DNA of 64,000 nucleotides from Lactobacillus kimbladii (GCF_000970755.1 NZ_KQ034007.1:1222037-1286036); one strand, 5' to 3'. Numbered from the stretch's first letter, positions 29,531-39,221 are shown. Numbers and translations are program-made. The notes: generated by a model not told the origin, from the letters alone.

Positions 29531-30496
29531 ATGAAAAAATTTCGCAAATATATCGGACTAATTAGTGTTTGCCTAGCAGTCATGCTGTTTGTGACTGCTT
29601 GTGCACAAAATGGTGGAGTTAATAAGCCCCCAACAGGCTTTATATACGGGTCAATCTATAAATTTATCGGCAAACCCATGCAAAACATCATGCTCTACTT
29701 CTCTAATATTATCGGTGGAGCTAATGGGGCTGGCTGGGCCATTATCCTAATGACCTTTGTAGTAAGAATGATTCTCTTGCCTTTAATGCTTAATCAGCAA
29801 AAGAAATCAACTACCCAACAAGAAAAAATGGCACGCCTGCAACCTCAGATGAAGCTAATCCAGGATACTATGAAGCGCAAAGATCTCAACCAGGACCAAC
29901 AAATGACATTGGCTGGGTGGCAGCGTGAACTTTATTCCCGTAACCACTTATCATTAACAGGTGGAATGGGGTGTTTGCCATTAATTATCCAGTTTCCAAT
30001 TATGATTGGAATTTACGATGCAGTGATGTACTCACAAAGCTTGGCCAGTTCTTCATTCTTTGGCATTTCATTAAGTAGCAGATCGATCGCGGTAACTGTT
30101 ATCGCAACTATTTTTGCATTCTTACAAGGTTACCTTTCACTTGTGGGCATACCGCAGGAGCAAAAAAAGCAAATGCAGTCAATGATGCTTATGAATCCTA
30201 TTATGACGCTCTTCATCTGCCTCTCGGTTTCTGGATCTGTTGCTTTATATTGGGCAGCTGGTAACATCTTCTCTGTTATCCAGCAATTGATCGTATCCTT
30301 CATCATTATGCCTAAAGTTAAAAAAGAAGTTGATGAAGAATTAAAACGTGAACCTATCACTGAAGTAGTAACAAAAGAAAAAGTAGACGAGCTTCTTAAT
30401 GTTAAAAAGGCTTCTCCGGTTCAGTCTGAGCAAACAAAAGAATTGCACGAAAAGTTACGTAATCGTAACAAAGGAAAGCAACAAAAACGACACTAG
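29531..30496 (+). CDS. yidC: Membrane protein insertase YidC2 (OxaA-type lipoprotein)
   Basis: 321 residues. A lipoprotein signal peptide ends at the lipobox VTAC (Cys24). Five membrane helices of the 60KD_IMP domain follow, with the functional Arg in the first conserved helix region (MTFVVRMILLPL). The C-terminal tail is very basic (KLRNRNKGKQQKRH), which marks the YidC2 type that can contact ribosomes. Starts 33 nt after acyP, probably in the same transcript. Confidence 0.93.
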   Translation: MKKFRKYIGLISVCLAVMLFVTACAQNGGVNKPPTGFIYGSIYKFIGKPMQNIMLYFSNIIGGANGAGWAIILMTFVVRMILLPLMLNQQKKSTTQQEKMARLQPQMKLIQDTMKRKDLNQDQQMTLAGWQRELYSRNHLSLTGGMGCLPLIIQFPIMIGIYDAVMYSQSLASSSFFGISLSSRSIAVTVIATIFAFLQGYLSLVGIPQEQKKQMQSMMLMNPIMTLFICLSVSGSVALYWAAGNIFSVIQQLIVSFIIMPKVKKEVDEELKREPITEVVTKEKVDELLNVKKASPVQSEQTKELHEKLRNRNKGKQQKRH

Positions 30497-30521
30497 TTGT
30501 TAGTTTATAAATTCAGAAGTT

Positions 30522-30590
30522 AAAAGACCTTTTAAGTCTAAATTTGATTACATTGAACAAATAATCAACAGACTTAAAAAGGTCTTTTTT
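30522..30590. terminator. Bidirectional terminator between yidC and the histidine kinase gene
   Basis: An 18-nt inverted repeat (AAAAGACCTTTTAAGTCT at 30522 with its partner ending near 30588) encloses an AT-rich loop and is followed by T's. It overlaps the last codon of the convergent kinase gene. Confidence 0.8.
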
Positions 30591-32172
30591 AATTAGTTTC
30601 TTTTTTATCTTTTTTTGCTTTTTCAGCTTGTTCACGTTTATGTAGTTTTTCGGATTGAGCCTTTGAAAGTGCCGGAAATTGCATTATAAACTGACTACCT
30701 TGTCCTTCAACGGATTCAACACTAATTTTTCCATGATAACTGGTAACTAATTTTTGAGCAATTGATAAACCTAAACCGTTACCACCCTTTTCTCGTGTTC
30801 TGGCTTTATCAACCCGGTAAAATCTATTGAAAATTTTGCTTTGTTCCTTTTCAGAAATGCCTTCACCAAAATCTTGAACTATAATATGCACGTCATCTTG
30901 TGATAGTCCAGCCGATACGTTGATTTCCTTACGATCTGTAGAATATTTAATACCGTTATCAATTAAAATAACAAGTAATTGTTCAAGGTGCCCTTGATAA
31001 ATTTGGACTTCGGTATCGCTAGGTAAATCGTCCATATCCAGTCTGATAACAAAATCCTTATGAACGAGTGACATATCACCAACGACCCGTTTAAGAACTT
31101 CAGAAACTTTGGTCACAGCATTAGGGTACTGTACATTAATTTGTTCCGCACGCGTTAAATCAAGCATTTCTTGAATTAAATGCTGCATTCTTTTAGCTTC
31201 TTGTAAAGAAGCATCAATTGATTCTTCCAAAATCTCCGGGTCATCCTTGCCCCAGCGTTTAAGCATGTTTAAATGACCTTCAATGACCGCGACAGGAGTG
31301 CGGAGCTCATGGGAAACATCACCCACGAATTCTTTTTGCTGATCAATATAACGTTGCATCCGATCTAGCATTTGGTTAAAAGAAACTGCTAATTCTTGCA
31401 ATTCATCATGACGGTGAAAATCCCTGATTCTCACTGTACTATTTGGATCATCATTAACTTCCATAGCAACTCGTGACATTTCTTTTACAGGCTTAACAAT
31501 GTCGCGAACAATTATATAAGCTACCAATGTAAAAAATACGATGGCGATTAAAGAAATTCTTACCATCCACTTTAAAAGGTCTTTCATTAACCCATTATAG
31601 TAGGTCATTTTATTGGCAACAACAATATATCCTGTAACTTTTCCTGAATGAGCAGCTCTAACCTTTTGATAAGTAATTAACTCTTGTTTATGATTCATAT
31701 TAACGCGAGTCATCTCATAGTCACTTTTTATTTTTTTAAAAGGTAAAATTTTGCCACCATTATCAAAGACATCCTCTTGTCTAAGATTATAAACGACTAC
31801 GCTCAAATCGGGGTTTGTTAGTGATGACAACAAATCGTCATTAAAAGCACTGCTTTTGCGTTCGTCAGACCCAATCGGAGGATTGCCTTTTAATACTTCT
31901 CTGGTCGATGGTGTTAATGCAGGAACAACATTTGCAATTTCTAATTGATTTGGAATTCTGTTCAAACTACTATTGAGTTTGCTTACCATCTCATTTGAGG
32001 TTTCCTTTTGCTGGACCATCGATTGTTGACCAACAAATGAATATATTATTACGGAAAAAACAATAAAAGAGACCATAATCGTCAAAGCGACGATACTTAC
32101 CCACCGTAAGATAAGCGATGAGTGCTTGGTCTCCTTTTGTGCTCTCTTTTTACTTCTTTTCATCATCCTCAT
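30589..32172 (-). CDS. Sensor histidine kinase, ArlS-like
   Basis: 527 residues: membrane helix about 22-47, extracytoplasmic sensor region of about 150 residues, second helix about 203-222, HAMP domain, HisKA with His288 in VGDVSHELRTP, then an HATPase domain with N box IDNGIKYS, G1 box DFGEGIS and G2 box GGNGLGLS. The segment HLNMLKRWGKDDPEILEES is typical of ArlS/CsrS-like kinases. The C-terminus is strongly basic. The first ATG overlaps the regulator gene by 23 nt; MKRSKKR, 9 nt in, is an equally possible start. Signal unknown. Confidence 0.88.
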   Translation of the reverse strand: MRMMKRSKKRAQKETKHSSLILRWVSIVALTIMVSFIVFSVIIYSFVGQQSMVQQKETSNEMVSKLNSSLNRIPNQLEIANVVPALTPSTREVLKGNPPIGSDERKSSAFNDDLLSSLTNPDLSVVVYNLRQEDVFDNGGKILPFKKIKSDYEMTRVNMNHKQELITYQKVRAAHSGKVTGYIVVANKMTYYNGLMKDLLKWMVRISLIAIVFFTLVAYIIVRDIVKPVKEMSRVAMEVNDDPNSTVRIRDFHRHDELQELAVSFNQMLDRMQRYIDQQKEFVGDVSHELRTPVAVIEGHLNMLKRWGKDDPEILEESIDASLQEAKRMQHLIQEMLDLTRAEQINVQYPNAVTKVSEVLKRVVGDMSLVHKDFVIRLDMDDLPSDTEVQIYQGHLEQLLVILIDNGIKYSTDRKEINVSAGLSQDDVHIIVQDFGEGISEKEQSKIFNRFYRVDKARTREKGGNGLGLSIAQKLVTSYHGKISVESVEGQGSQFIMQFPALSKAQSEKLHKREQAEKAKKDKKETN

Positions 32173-32863
32173 CTCTTACCATGTAGCCAGTTCCACGAAC
32201 CGTCTTGATATATGATTGTCTGCCAGGAACGTCTATTTTATTGCGTAAATAACGTACATAAACTTCGACAACGTTAGTTTCGATATTTGAACCGGGTCCC
32301 CAAATTTTTGCGAGCAACTGATCACGGCTAACAACGTTGTTCTTATTCTTAATCAAGGTCATGAGCAAGTTATATTCACGCTTAGTTAAATCAACGGCTT
32401 TACCATCGCCACGGCGAACAATTCTATTTGCAGTTTCAATAGTAAGATCCTTAAATTTAACTACTTTCTTTTCAACGGAATCATCTGAAGCGTCTTTTTC
32501 AATTTTTACTCTGCGTAAAACCGCACGTAAGCGCGCCAAAAGTTCTTCAATGGCAAATGGCTTAACAATATAATCGTCAGCTCCATGATCAAGACCAGAG
32601 ACACGGTCAATGACAGAATCGCGTGCAGTCATCATAATTATTGGTGTACTCTTAACTTGACGGACTCGACGGGCAATTTCTAAACCGTTAAGATCAGGAA
32701 GCATAAGATCTAGCAGAATAGCATCGAAATCTTCTTTCAAAGCCAAATCTAAGGCTTTGCGACCATTACTTTCAACTACGGTATCATATTTTTCATGTTT
32801 TAATTCCAATTCCACAAAACGCGCCAAATTTTTTTCATCTTCAACAATTAATATTCTTGCCAT
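32150..32863 (-). CDS. OmpR-family response regulator, ArlR-like
   Basis: 237 residues: receiver domain with phospho-acceptor Asp52 in ILLDLMLPDLNG, the switch T in MMTARDS and K in VKPF, then an acidic linker and a winged-helix DNA-binding domain (LTKREYNLLMTL to VRGTGYMVR). It is the upstream gene of a two-gene operon with its kinase. ArlRS-like systems influence adhesion, autolysis and envelope functions; the regulon here is unknown. Confidence 0.92.
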   Translation of the reverse strand: MARILIVEDEKNLARFVELELKHEKYDTVVESNGRKALDLALKEDFDAILLDLMLPDLNGLEIARRVRQVKSTPIIMMTARDSVIDRVSGLDHGADDYIVKPFAIEELLARLRAVLRRVKIEKDASDDSVEKKVVKFKDLTIETANRIVRRGDGKAVDLTKREYNLLMTLIKNKNNVVSRDQLLAKIWGPGSNIETNVVEVYVRYLRNKIDVPGRQSYIKTVRGTGYMVRDEDDEKK

Positions 32864-32954
32864 TTTTCGTCATCCTTTTAAAACTTAATTTTGATTAATT
32901 TAATTTTATTCTTGTCAACAAGTAAAGCATACTTTAAAAATGCTTTTAAAACAA

Positions 32955-32987
32955 GATTAAAAACCAGCATTTCAACAATACTGATTT
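32955..32987 (-). terminator. Terminator after yceD
   Basis: An 11-bp stem, AAATCAGTATT (32977-32987) with AATGCTGGTTT (32961-32971) on the minus strand, includes G-U pairs and is followed by T's. It closes the seven-gene yqeG-to-yceD run. Confidence 0.65.
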
Positions 32988-33015
32988 CTAATTATATTCA
33001 ATTATTCTTATTTAA

Positions 33016-33570
33016 CTAATTGTGGTTCTCATTATTTTCTTTAAATAAATCTTTTAATTTAGCAAAGGCAGGATTTATTTGTTCCTTTTCTTTCTTAGCA
33101 AATTCGTCCTCTGAAATCACAGCCCAACCTTTTCCTTCAGGATAAATATTTTGTTCTCTTTCTTCTGCAGTCAAAATTGTAGTTGGGATATGCAGTAAAA
33201 TATTGTCTTCAACTGCTTTTTGCAAGTTAATAACTTCATTTTTTACTTTTACGATCGGAATGTCACTTTCATCAATTTTTTCTTTAGCCACATCCATATC
33301 AGTATAATTTTCACTAAAGCGAAAATTTTCAGTAAATTCAACAGGATTCAAACTGCGGCTGGAAGGAACAATCAAACTGGCTTGGACTTGAAAGTCTCCA
33401 GTAACATATGGTTGATTGTAAAAAGCATCACCTGAGACTATCACATTATCAACCTGATAAACTAAACCGTGACCTCGCTTGATAAATTCCTCTGTTAATT
33501 CAAGCTTGCATTCAATATGGGTCAGAGGTTCATTACTATTTTTAATTTGAATAAAATTTAAAGTTAACAT
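33016..33570 (-). CDS. yceD: YceD family protein (DUF177)
   Basis: 184 residues of the YceD/Duf177 family, linked in plants and bacteria to 23S rRNA accumulation. The pattern HIECKLELTEEFIKRG, a core with VSGDAFYNQPYVTGDFQVQA, and an acidic, lysine-rich C-terminus are seen. In most bacteria rpmF (L32) follows directly; here the operon ends with a terminator and no L32 frame is present. It abuts tmcAL without a gap. Confidence 0.85.
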   Translation of the reverse strand: MLTLNFIQIKNSNEPLTHIECKLELTEEFIKRGHGLVYQVDNVIVSGDAFYNQPYVTGDFQVQASLIVPSSRSLNPVEFTENFRFSENYTDMDVAKEKIDESDIPIVKVKNEVINLQKAVEDNILLHIPTTILTAEEREQNIYPEGKGWAVISEDEFAKKEKEQINPAFAKLKDLFKENNENHN

Positions 33571-34725
33571 TTAGACCTCCAGCGGACGTTGTCCGAAGTT
33601 TTGATCAACTGCCATAAGTTGTTCAAAAAAGCGATCAACACGTAATTGTAATTTCATTGAACCATTTTTAGTATTTTTTTGATCAACCTTCGAAATAATA
33701 TTCGCAGATGTTTTTTTTCTGATATCTTTAAGATATTTTCTCCCAAGTTTGCTGTAGCCTAGAAGTAGAAGCGATTCATAGTTAAAGCTGTCAATCATGT
33801 CTTCCTGAGTTACATTTAAAAGCGTATACAGGCTCAGACGGCGCAAGCGGGAATATGTATAACGCTTTGACTTAACTCTTCGCAAAAATTCCGTAAAGGT
33901 TTGGGCTGCATGAATTTCATGTTTCATTTTATACTCAAGACCTTCACTCATTTGGTATATTCTTCTCAGTTCTGAAACTGAAGAAGATTCCAACCTATAC
34001 TTCAAAAACGGAAACATCAGATTCCAATTTGGATAATTCTTTTGTTGAAATAAAAGCTGTACCTCTTTTTTGGGCAGCCATTGCTCTAAAATATAATTAG
34101 TTTCATTATGGAGAATCATATTTCGAATTGCACTGGCACTTTGAACAACTTTATTGCTCTGCAAGACATCATCATGACCGGCACCAATCCGATTAACTGG
34201 ATGCAAAACCAAGGGCGTGCCCAAATTATGATTAGCAACAGCATAAGCCAAAGCAAGAATCGCATTGGGCTCACTAACTTCATGACCAACTTCTCTTGCG
34301 ACCATTTGATTATATTGAGTTGAATAGGTTTGACTGTAATCATTAAAGTCCATATGACTTTGTGGGATTTCAGCAATCTTGCTACCTAAATAAGCATAAT
34401 TTTGTGTAGCGTCTTCAACACCAAAAATTAAGTCAGTGACGCCGAGTTTGACCAATTGGTCAATACTGCCAAGTGCAAACAAATCAGCTGGTTCAACCGA
34501 AGTAGAAAAAGGCAACTCAAATACTAAATCAGCACCACTTTCAAGCGCTGCTTGGGTGCGAGACCACTTATCCATAATTGCCATTTCCCCACGCTGAACA
34601 TAATTGCCTGACATGACAACAATGATCGGGTCTTTACTGCCTGCAATATAGCGAGCCTGATTCATTAAAAATTCATGCCCACTATGGAAGGGATTGTATT
34701 CCGCAATGATCCCTACTACACTCAT
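33571..34725 (-). CDS. tmcAL: tRNA(Met) cytidine acetate ligase TmcAL (YlbM)
   Basis: 384 residues. The N-terminal nucleotidyltransferase motif [13 protein letters not shown] includes the HxGH signature, and [12 protein letters not shown] follows. The family forms ac4C34 in elongator tRNA-Met using acetate and ATP. The ylbM position next to rsfS and yceD fits. It lies 6 nt downstream of rsfS. Confidence 0.92.
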   Translation of the reverse strand: MSVVGIIAEYNPFHSGHEFLMNQARYIAGSKDPIIVVMSGNYVQRGEMAIMDKWSRTQAALESGADLVFELPFSTSVEPADLFALGSIDQLVKLGVTDLIFGVEDATQNYAYLGSKIAEIPQSHMDFNDYSQTYSTQYNQMVAREVGHEVSEPNAILALAYAVANHNLGTPLVLHPVNRIGAGHDDVLQSNKVVQSASAIRNMILHNETNYILEQWLPKKEVQLLFQQKNYPNWNLMFPFLKYRLESSSVSELRRIYQMSEGLEYKMKHEIHAAQTFTEFLRRVKSKRYTYSRLRRLSLYTLLNVTQEDMIDSFNYESLLLLGYSKLGRKYLKDIRKKTSANIISKVDQKNTKNGSMKLQLRVDRFFEQLMAVDQNFGQRPLEV

Positions 34726-34731
34726 TGTTTG

Positions 34732-35079
34732 CTAATCTTCCTTTAATTCTAATTTTTTACCGTTAACCCACAGTTTTTCAACATTGTAAAAATCACGTGC
34801 ATCCTCAGTAAAAACGTTTACCACAACATCGCCTAAATCGAGCAGAAGCCAATTTGATTCACTCGTGCCTTCAACGCGATAATCATAATAGTTAACCTTG
34901 TGAGCTTCATCAATGATAGCATTAGCTATAGCATGTAATTGTCTGTTGGAACCGGCACTGGTCACAACATAATAATCAGCTAAAATACTATGTCCTTGCA
35001 TGTCGTAAGCTGCAGTATCTTCTCCATGACGATCACTAATTGCCTTTAGAGTAAAAGCCAATATTTCTTTACTAGTCAA
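34732..35079 (-). CDS. rsfS: Ribosomal silencing factor RsfS
   Basis: 115 residues of the RsfS/DUF143 family, which binds L14 and blocks subunit joining when nutrients run short. The conserved DYYVVTSAGSNRQLHAIA and the GTSESNWLLLDLGDVVVNVF strand block are both present. Tightly packed between yqeK and tmcAL. Confidence 0.95.
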   Translation of the reverse strand: MTSKEILAFTLKAISDRHGEDTAAYDMQGHSILADYYVVTSAGSNRQLHAIANAIIDEAHKVNYYDYRVEGTSESNWLLLDLGDVVVNVFTEDARDFYNVEKLWVNGKKLELKED

Positions 35080-35088
35080 TTTTTCTCC

Positions 35089-35685
35089 TTATTCTTCAAT
35101 ACCCCAAACATTATAAGCGTCTAAAGTACGTGGATAGATTTTATCTCTTTTTTCAATTAAAAATTCAAGAGTATGTGCTAATTGGTAGCCGACTCCCTTG
35201 TCAAGATTAGCATAAGTTATTTTACGCGCTTCTTCAACTCCTGGAAACGACCTGCCAGGCTCAATGTAATCAGCCATAAATACAATTTTATCTAAGGTCG
35301 TCATTTCAACATCGGCCGTTGTATGCCTGCGTACTGCCGTTAAAATTTCTGAATCAGTAATTTTCAGATCTCTCTGGATAAAATATGTACCCACAATACC
35401 ATGCCAAATGCTTCGATTCCAATTTAACAGATCTTGATCAAAGCCCTTAGTTTTAATTACTTCACGATAATCCTCAACTGAAACTTGTTTTGCATAATCA
35501 TGTATGAATCCGGCTAATGCGGCTTTATCTTCATCATAGTGGTTTAACTCTGCTAATTTTTGAGCAGTTTTGCTAACCCCAATACAATGCTCAAAACGGT
35601 CTTCAGTCATATTACTTTTTTCTTTAGCCACAATTTCAGCACTAGATAAAGTTGAATAAGTTTTTTTGAAAAATAAATCATTCAT
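35089..35685 (-). CDS. yqeK: HD-domain diadenosine tetraphosphatase YqeK
   Basis: 198 residues with the HD metal site: EHCIGVSKTA, the FIHDYAK motif near residue 80 and IWHGIVGTYF. YqeK proteins split Ap4A symmetrically into two ADP. The start overlaps the nadD stop by 8 nt, and this nadD-yqeK-rsfS order is widespread in Firmicutes. Confidence 0.93.
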   Translation of the reverse strand: MNDLFFKKTYSTLSSAEIVAKEKSNMTEDRFEHCIGVSKTAQKLAELNHYDEDKAALAGFIHDYAKQVSVEDYREVIKTKGFDQDLLNWNRSIWHGIVGTYFIQRDLKITDSEILTAVRRHTTADVEMTTLDKIVFMADYIEPGRSFPGVEEARKITYANLDKGVGYQLAHTLEFLIEKRDKIYPRTLDAYNVWGIEE

Positions 35686-36319
35686 GATATAAGCCTTTTT
35701 TCTGAATATAATTCCTCACTGTATCTGGTACCAGGTATCTAATTGAGCCCCCAATCGCAATAGTTTGCCTCACAAGGCTAGAACTAATTGCAATGGCAGG
35801 AACATCAACCCAAATCATTGGTAATTTAGCTTTTTGGGGATAGCCAGCTCTTTGAACTCCGACAAGAGTTGCCAGTTGAGCCAATTTAGTAGGCTCTTTC
35901 CACTCACCTAAATTATTAACTTGATCACTGCCCATAATCAAGTAATAATGATTTTCAGGTTGAGATTCACGCAAATATCTTAAAGTATCAACCGTATATG
36001 AAACTCCTCCACGATATAATTCAAATAATTTTACTTGAAACCGAGGATTATCCTGAGTACCTAGCTCAAGCATATTTGCACGATCTTGGGCAGAAACTAC
36101 TGGCCGATCCTTTAATGGAGGAACATTGGTGGGAATAAACCAAACTTCATCAAGATGAAGTTTAGTCAATACTTGCTCCGCTACTATTAAATGACCTAAA
36201 TGAATTGGATTAAAAGTTCCACCAAAAATACCGATTTGACGCCCCTTTTTAGGCTCTATTTTTTCTTCGGCTACTTCAACAGTTGGCGTTTTTTGATAAT
36301 TCTTAGCAATAGCAATCAT
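35678..36319 (-). CDS. nadD: Nicotinate-nucleotide adenylyltransferase
   Basis: Makes deamido-NAD from nicotinate mononucleotide and ATP. It is 213 residues with GIFGGTFNPIHLGH (HxGH motif) preceded by a lysine/glutamate-rich 30-residue extension, and the C-terminal ISSSLVR motif near residue 183. The extension may be real or the start may lie further in; no better ribosome site is seen inside it. Confidence 0.94.
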   Translation of the reverse strand: MIAIAKNYQKTPTVEVAEEKIEPKKGRQIGIFGGTFNPIHLGHLIVAEQVLTKLHLDEVWFIPTNVPPLKDRPVVSAQDRANMLELGTQDNPRFQVKLFELYRGGVSYTVDTLRYLRESQPENHYYLIMGSDQVNNLGEWKEPTKLAQLATLVGVQRAGYPQKAKLPMIWVDVPAIAISSSLVRQTIAIGGSIRYLVPDTVRNYIQKKGLYHE

Positions 36320-36327
36320 TATATCCT

Positions 36328-37443
36328 CTAAATTAATGCACGTCTAATACCTAAACCAATTTGATCTGGTGTATATATTCTAACCAAACAATTTGCAGGG
36401 ATAGTAATAAAACCTATTCCACCAAAAAGCAAATCACTTTTTTCTTTAGTATGATATTCCTTTCCTTTTAAAGGTGGCAACTCAGCACTTTGTTCTGGCG
36501 GATTAAGCAATTCGCCCAGGTGTTTGGCATAGAAACTATCAGCATTTTCCCTTTTAGTCCTGTGAATATATAATCCTCGTGCTGCATAAACCGTAAAACT
36601 TGCTTTCTCACCTTTTAAATAGTCTACTCTGCCCAATCCAGCTAAGAATAAAGTGTTACCTGGATTAAGCTGAAAAGTGACTGGCTTAAGCTGCTTTTGC
36701 GGTGAAATCAGGCTCAATTCCTGAGCGTTCAAACGCGTAGCCAGTTGATTTTTCGTTATTATACCCGGCGTATCAACTAAAAAATGACCATTTGCCAAAG
36801 GAATTTCAATTTTATCTAGTGTTGTTCCCGGAAAGCGGGAAGTGGTAATCAAGTTCTGAATTTCACCCATCTGGTCAATAACTGCATTAAGAAGAGTTGA
36901 TTTACCTACATTAGTTGTTCCTACAAAATAAACATCTTGATCATGTGAGTTTTGATCTAAATACGCTATTAGTTCTGGCAAATTAGTCTTGCTTTTTGCA
37001 CTTACCAGAAATATTTTTTTAGGATGTAAACCAATTCGATTGGCTTCTTGTCGCATCCAATCCTTTATTTTGCTTTGACGCGAATTTTGCGGGAAAAGAT
37101 CAAATTTATTGCCAACAAGAATAAAATCATTTTTTCCAATAAAGCGTTTAATTGCAGAAAGCAAGGAGTTGGTGAAATCAAATAAGTCTACGACATTTAC
37201 AATTAAAGCTTTCTTCTCTGACAAGGAATTTAATAATTTTAAAAAATCATCATTGTCAGCCTTGACTGGCATGATTTCATTATAATGGCGCAGTCGAAAA
37301 CAACGCTGACAATAGATATCGTTGCCCTCATCTGCACTTTCTTGCGCCTGTTTTAAACGAGAGGCAGGCAAATAACCTGCTTCTTCTGCATTATCAGCTT
37401 GAAGAACTGCTCCGCAACCAATACAAATAATTTGGTCATCCAT
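36328..37443 (-). CDS. yqeH: Circularly permuted ribosome-assembly GTPase YqeH
   Basis: 371 residues. An N-terminal zinc finger (C7, C10, C45, C48) is followed by a G domain in permuted order: NKFDLF (G4) comes before the P-loop VGTTNVGKST (G1), then DTPGI (G3). The family is needed for 30S subunit biogenesis. It overlaps yqeG by 8 nt and precedes nadD by 8 nt. Confidence 0.95.
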   Translation of the reverse strand: MDDQIICIGCGAVLQADNAEEAGYLPASRLKQAQESADEGNDIYCQRCFRLRHYNEIMPVKADNDDFLKLLNSLSEKKALIVNVVDLFDFTNSLLSAIKRFIGKNDFILVGNKFDLFPQNSRQSKIKDWMRQEANRIGLHPKKIFLVSAKSKTNLPELIAYLDQNSHDQDVYFVGTTNVGKSTLLNAVIDQMGEIQNLITTSRFPGTTLDKIEIPLANGHFLVDTPGIITKNQLATRLNAQELSLISPQKQLKPVTFQLNPGNTLFLAGLGRVDYLKGEKASFTVYAARGLYIHRTKRENADSFYAKHLGELLNPPEQSAELPPLKGKEYHTKEKSDLLFGGIGFITIPANCLVRIYTPDQIGLGIRRALI

Positions 37444-37960
37444 TTTTTAATGTCTCCTTAAAAGTAACTGGGTGTGAAAGGTTTAAAAAGAAAAAAATAA
37501 TTTTCTCAAAAAAACGATTAATACGTGTATTCCACTTATCAGTTTGAATAAGCGGTTTTACTAATACGGATTCTACACCAGCCAAATTTCCTGCCTGTAT
37601 ATCTGTGATTAACTGATCACCAACCATCATAACTTGGTCTTTTTTTAACCCCATACTCTTTCTTTTTTTAGTTATGGCAAAGGGCAACGGCTTTTTCGAC
37701 TTGGCTACAAAGTCAATGTGATAAGGATTTAAAACTTTGCCCACTCTTTCAGCATTGTTATTAGAAATTACAACTAACTTAATACTAGCTTGAGCTAATT
37801 TTTTATTGAGATTATTCATTTTTGCAGCAGTTTCGAACTCATTCCAAGCTAAAAGAGTATTGTCTAAATCTGAAAAAACAGCTTTGATACCTATTTGCTT
37901 TAGCACTTTAATATCTAAATGATAAATCGTGTCAATTGTATAGTGTGGTCTGAATAACAT
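37436..37960 (-). CDS. yqeG: HAD-superfamily phosphatase YqeG
   Basis: 174 residues with HAD motif I FSDLDNTLLAW, motif II VISNNN, a conserved lysine in KSKKPLPFA and motif III MVGDQLITDIQAGN. Family IIIA subtype; the substrate is unknown. First gene of the minus-strand block through yceD; no clear promoter was assigned. Confidence 0.93.
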   Translation of the reverse strand: MLFRPHYTIDTIYHLDIKVLKQIGIKAVFSDLDNTLLAWNEFETAAKMNNLNKKLAQASIKLVVISNNNAERVGKVLNPYHIDFVAKSKKPLPFAITKKRKSMGLKKDQVMMVGDQLITDIQAGNLAGVESVLVKPLIQTDKWNTRINRFFEKIIFFFLNLSHPVTFKETLKNG

Positions 37961-38035
37961 TCAATTTCCTTCTTATCTATCATTGCACTAGTTTAATATA
38001 CCAAATTTTCTACTGCAAGTGCTAAATTTCGACAT

Positions 38036-38060
38036 AAAAAAACGGCGCCATAAGCGCCAT
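38036..38060 (-). terminator. Terminator after rplT
   Basis: Minus-strand stem TGGCGC / GCGCCG (38054-38059 with 38043-38048) has a 5-nt loop and seven T's (38036-38042). Confidence 0.8.
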
Positions 38061-38066
38061 TTTTGG

Positions 38067-38423
38067 TTAATTTAAAGCCTTTTTAGCAGTTTCTGCTAAT
38101 TTTGCAAAGGTCTTTGAATCGTTATAAGCAATATCAGCTAACATCTTACGGTTAATATCAACACCAGCTAATTTCAAGCCGTGCATTAACTTAGAATATG
38201 AAATATCATTTTGTCTTGCTGCAGCATTAATTCTTGCAATCCATAACTTTCTGAAGTCGCTCTTGCGTCTTCTTCTGTCACGAAAAGCATATCTATAAGA
38301 TACAAATAATTGTGTACTTGCAGCCTTAAATTGCATATGCTTTGCGCCACGGTAACCCTTGGCAAGCTTCATAATCTTTTTACGACGTTTACGTGTAACT
38401 GTTCCACCCTTAACTCTTGGCAT
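38067..38423 (-). CDS. rplT: Ribosomal protein L20
   Basis: 118 residues, basic and fully conserved in character: [14 protein letters not shown] at the start, then [12 protein letters not shown] and [20 protein letters not shown]. It binds 23S rRNA early in 50S assembly and, in low-GC Gram-positives, represses its own operon at the leader upstream of infC. Confidence 0.98.
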   Translation of the reverse strand: MPRVKGGTVTRKRRKKIMKLAKGYRGAKHMQFKAASTQLFVSYRYAFRDRRRRKSDFRKLWIARINAAARQNDISYSKLMHGLKLAGVDINRKMLADIAYNDSKTFAKLAETAKKALN

Positions 38424-38459
38424 CTAAAATTCCTCCTAAATATCGTTTTATATATTTGA

Positions 38460-38660
38460 TTAACGCATTTGAGAGAGCATCTGTTTGATGCGCTTCAAGT
38501 CGCTGCGTGAAACCATTGCAGCCTTTCTCAAATGACGACGTTGTTTCTTAGTCTTGCCGTGGAAACGGTGGCCGGTAAAAGCGTGATGACGCTTTAATTG
38601 ACCAGATGCAGTTCTCTTAAAACGCTTAGCAGAAGCGCGGTGGGTTTTCATTTTTGGCAT
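38460..38660 (-). CDS. rpmI: Ribosomal protein L35
   Basis: 66 residues, [20 protein letters not shown] followed by the typical arginine/lysine-rich [15 protein letters not shown]. Middle gene of infC-rpmI-rplT, with its own ribosome site GGAGG. Confidence 0.98.
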   Translation of the reverse strand: MPKMKTHRASAKRFKRTASGQLKRHHAFTGHRFHGKTKKQRRHLRKAAMVSRSDLKRIKQMLSQMR

Positions 38661-38682
38661 TTTTCTAATTCCTCCAAATTAA

Positions 38683-39210
38683 CTAATTATTTTTGTCACT
38701 CTTCGGAGCGAGCATTAAGAACATTGAACGGCCTTCCATCTTGGGTTTGCTAATTACAGTAGCAATATCAGATGTGGCTTCAGCCATTTTTTCCAATACT
38801 TCACGACCTAGTTCCTTATGAGTGATTGCTCGACCTCTGAACCTGATCGAAACGCGGACTTTAGCACCTTCCTTGGTGATAAACTTACGCGCATGTTTTA
38901 ACTTGGTGTTAAAATCGTTACCCTCAATCGTTGGACTTAAACGGATTTCTTTTACGCTAACCGTTTTAGACTTTTTCCGAGATTCTTTAACTTTCTTTTG
39001 TTGCTGGAAACGGTATTTACCATAGTCCATGATACGAGCAACAGGTGGCTTGGCATTAGGCGAAATTAGAACTAAATCTAAATTTGCAACACTTGCTTGG
39101 CGTAAAGCCTCAGTTTTAGTAACAACACCAACTTGTTCACCATCTTCATTAATTAAACGAACTTCGCGAGCGCGAATTTGATCGTTCAATATCAAATTCC
39201 TTGGAATAAT
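38683..39210 (-). CDS. infC: Translation initiation factor IF-3, non-AUG (AUU) start
   Basis: 175 residues if it starts at the ATT at 39210: GGAGG (39217-39221) lies 6 nt ahead, and no ATG or GTG is at a usable distance. A second ATT at 39207 is possible. The next in-frame alternative, TTG at 39195, lacks a ribosome site. Core motifs are [36 protein letters not shown] and [13 protein letters not shown]. An AUU start lets IF-3 limit its own synthesis because it discriminates against such codons. Confidence 0.93.
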   Translation of the reverse strand: MIPRNLILNDQIRAREVRLINEDGEQVGVVTKTEALRQASVANLDLVLISPNAKPPVARIMDYGKYRFQQQKKVKESRKKSKTVSVKEIRLSPTIEGNDFNTKLKHARKFITKEGAKVRVSIRFRGRAITHKELGREVLEKMAEATSDIATVISKPKMEGRSMFLMLAPKSDKNN

Positions 39211-39221
39211 TCTTCACCTCC

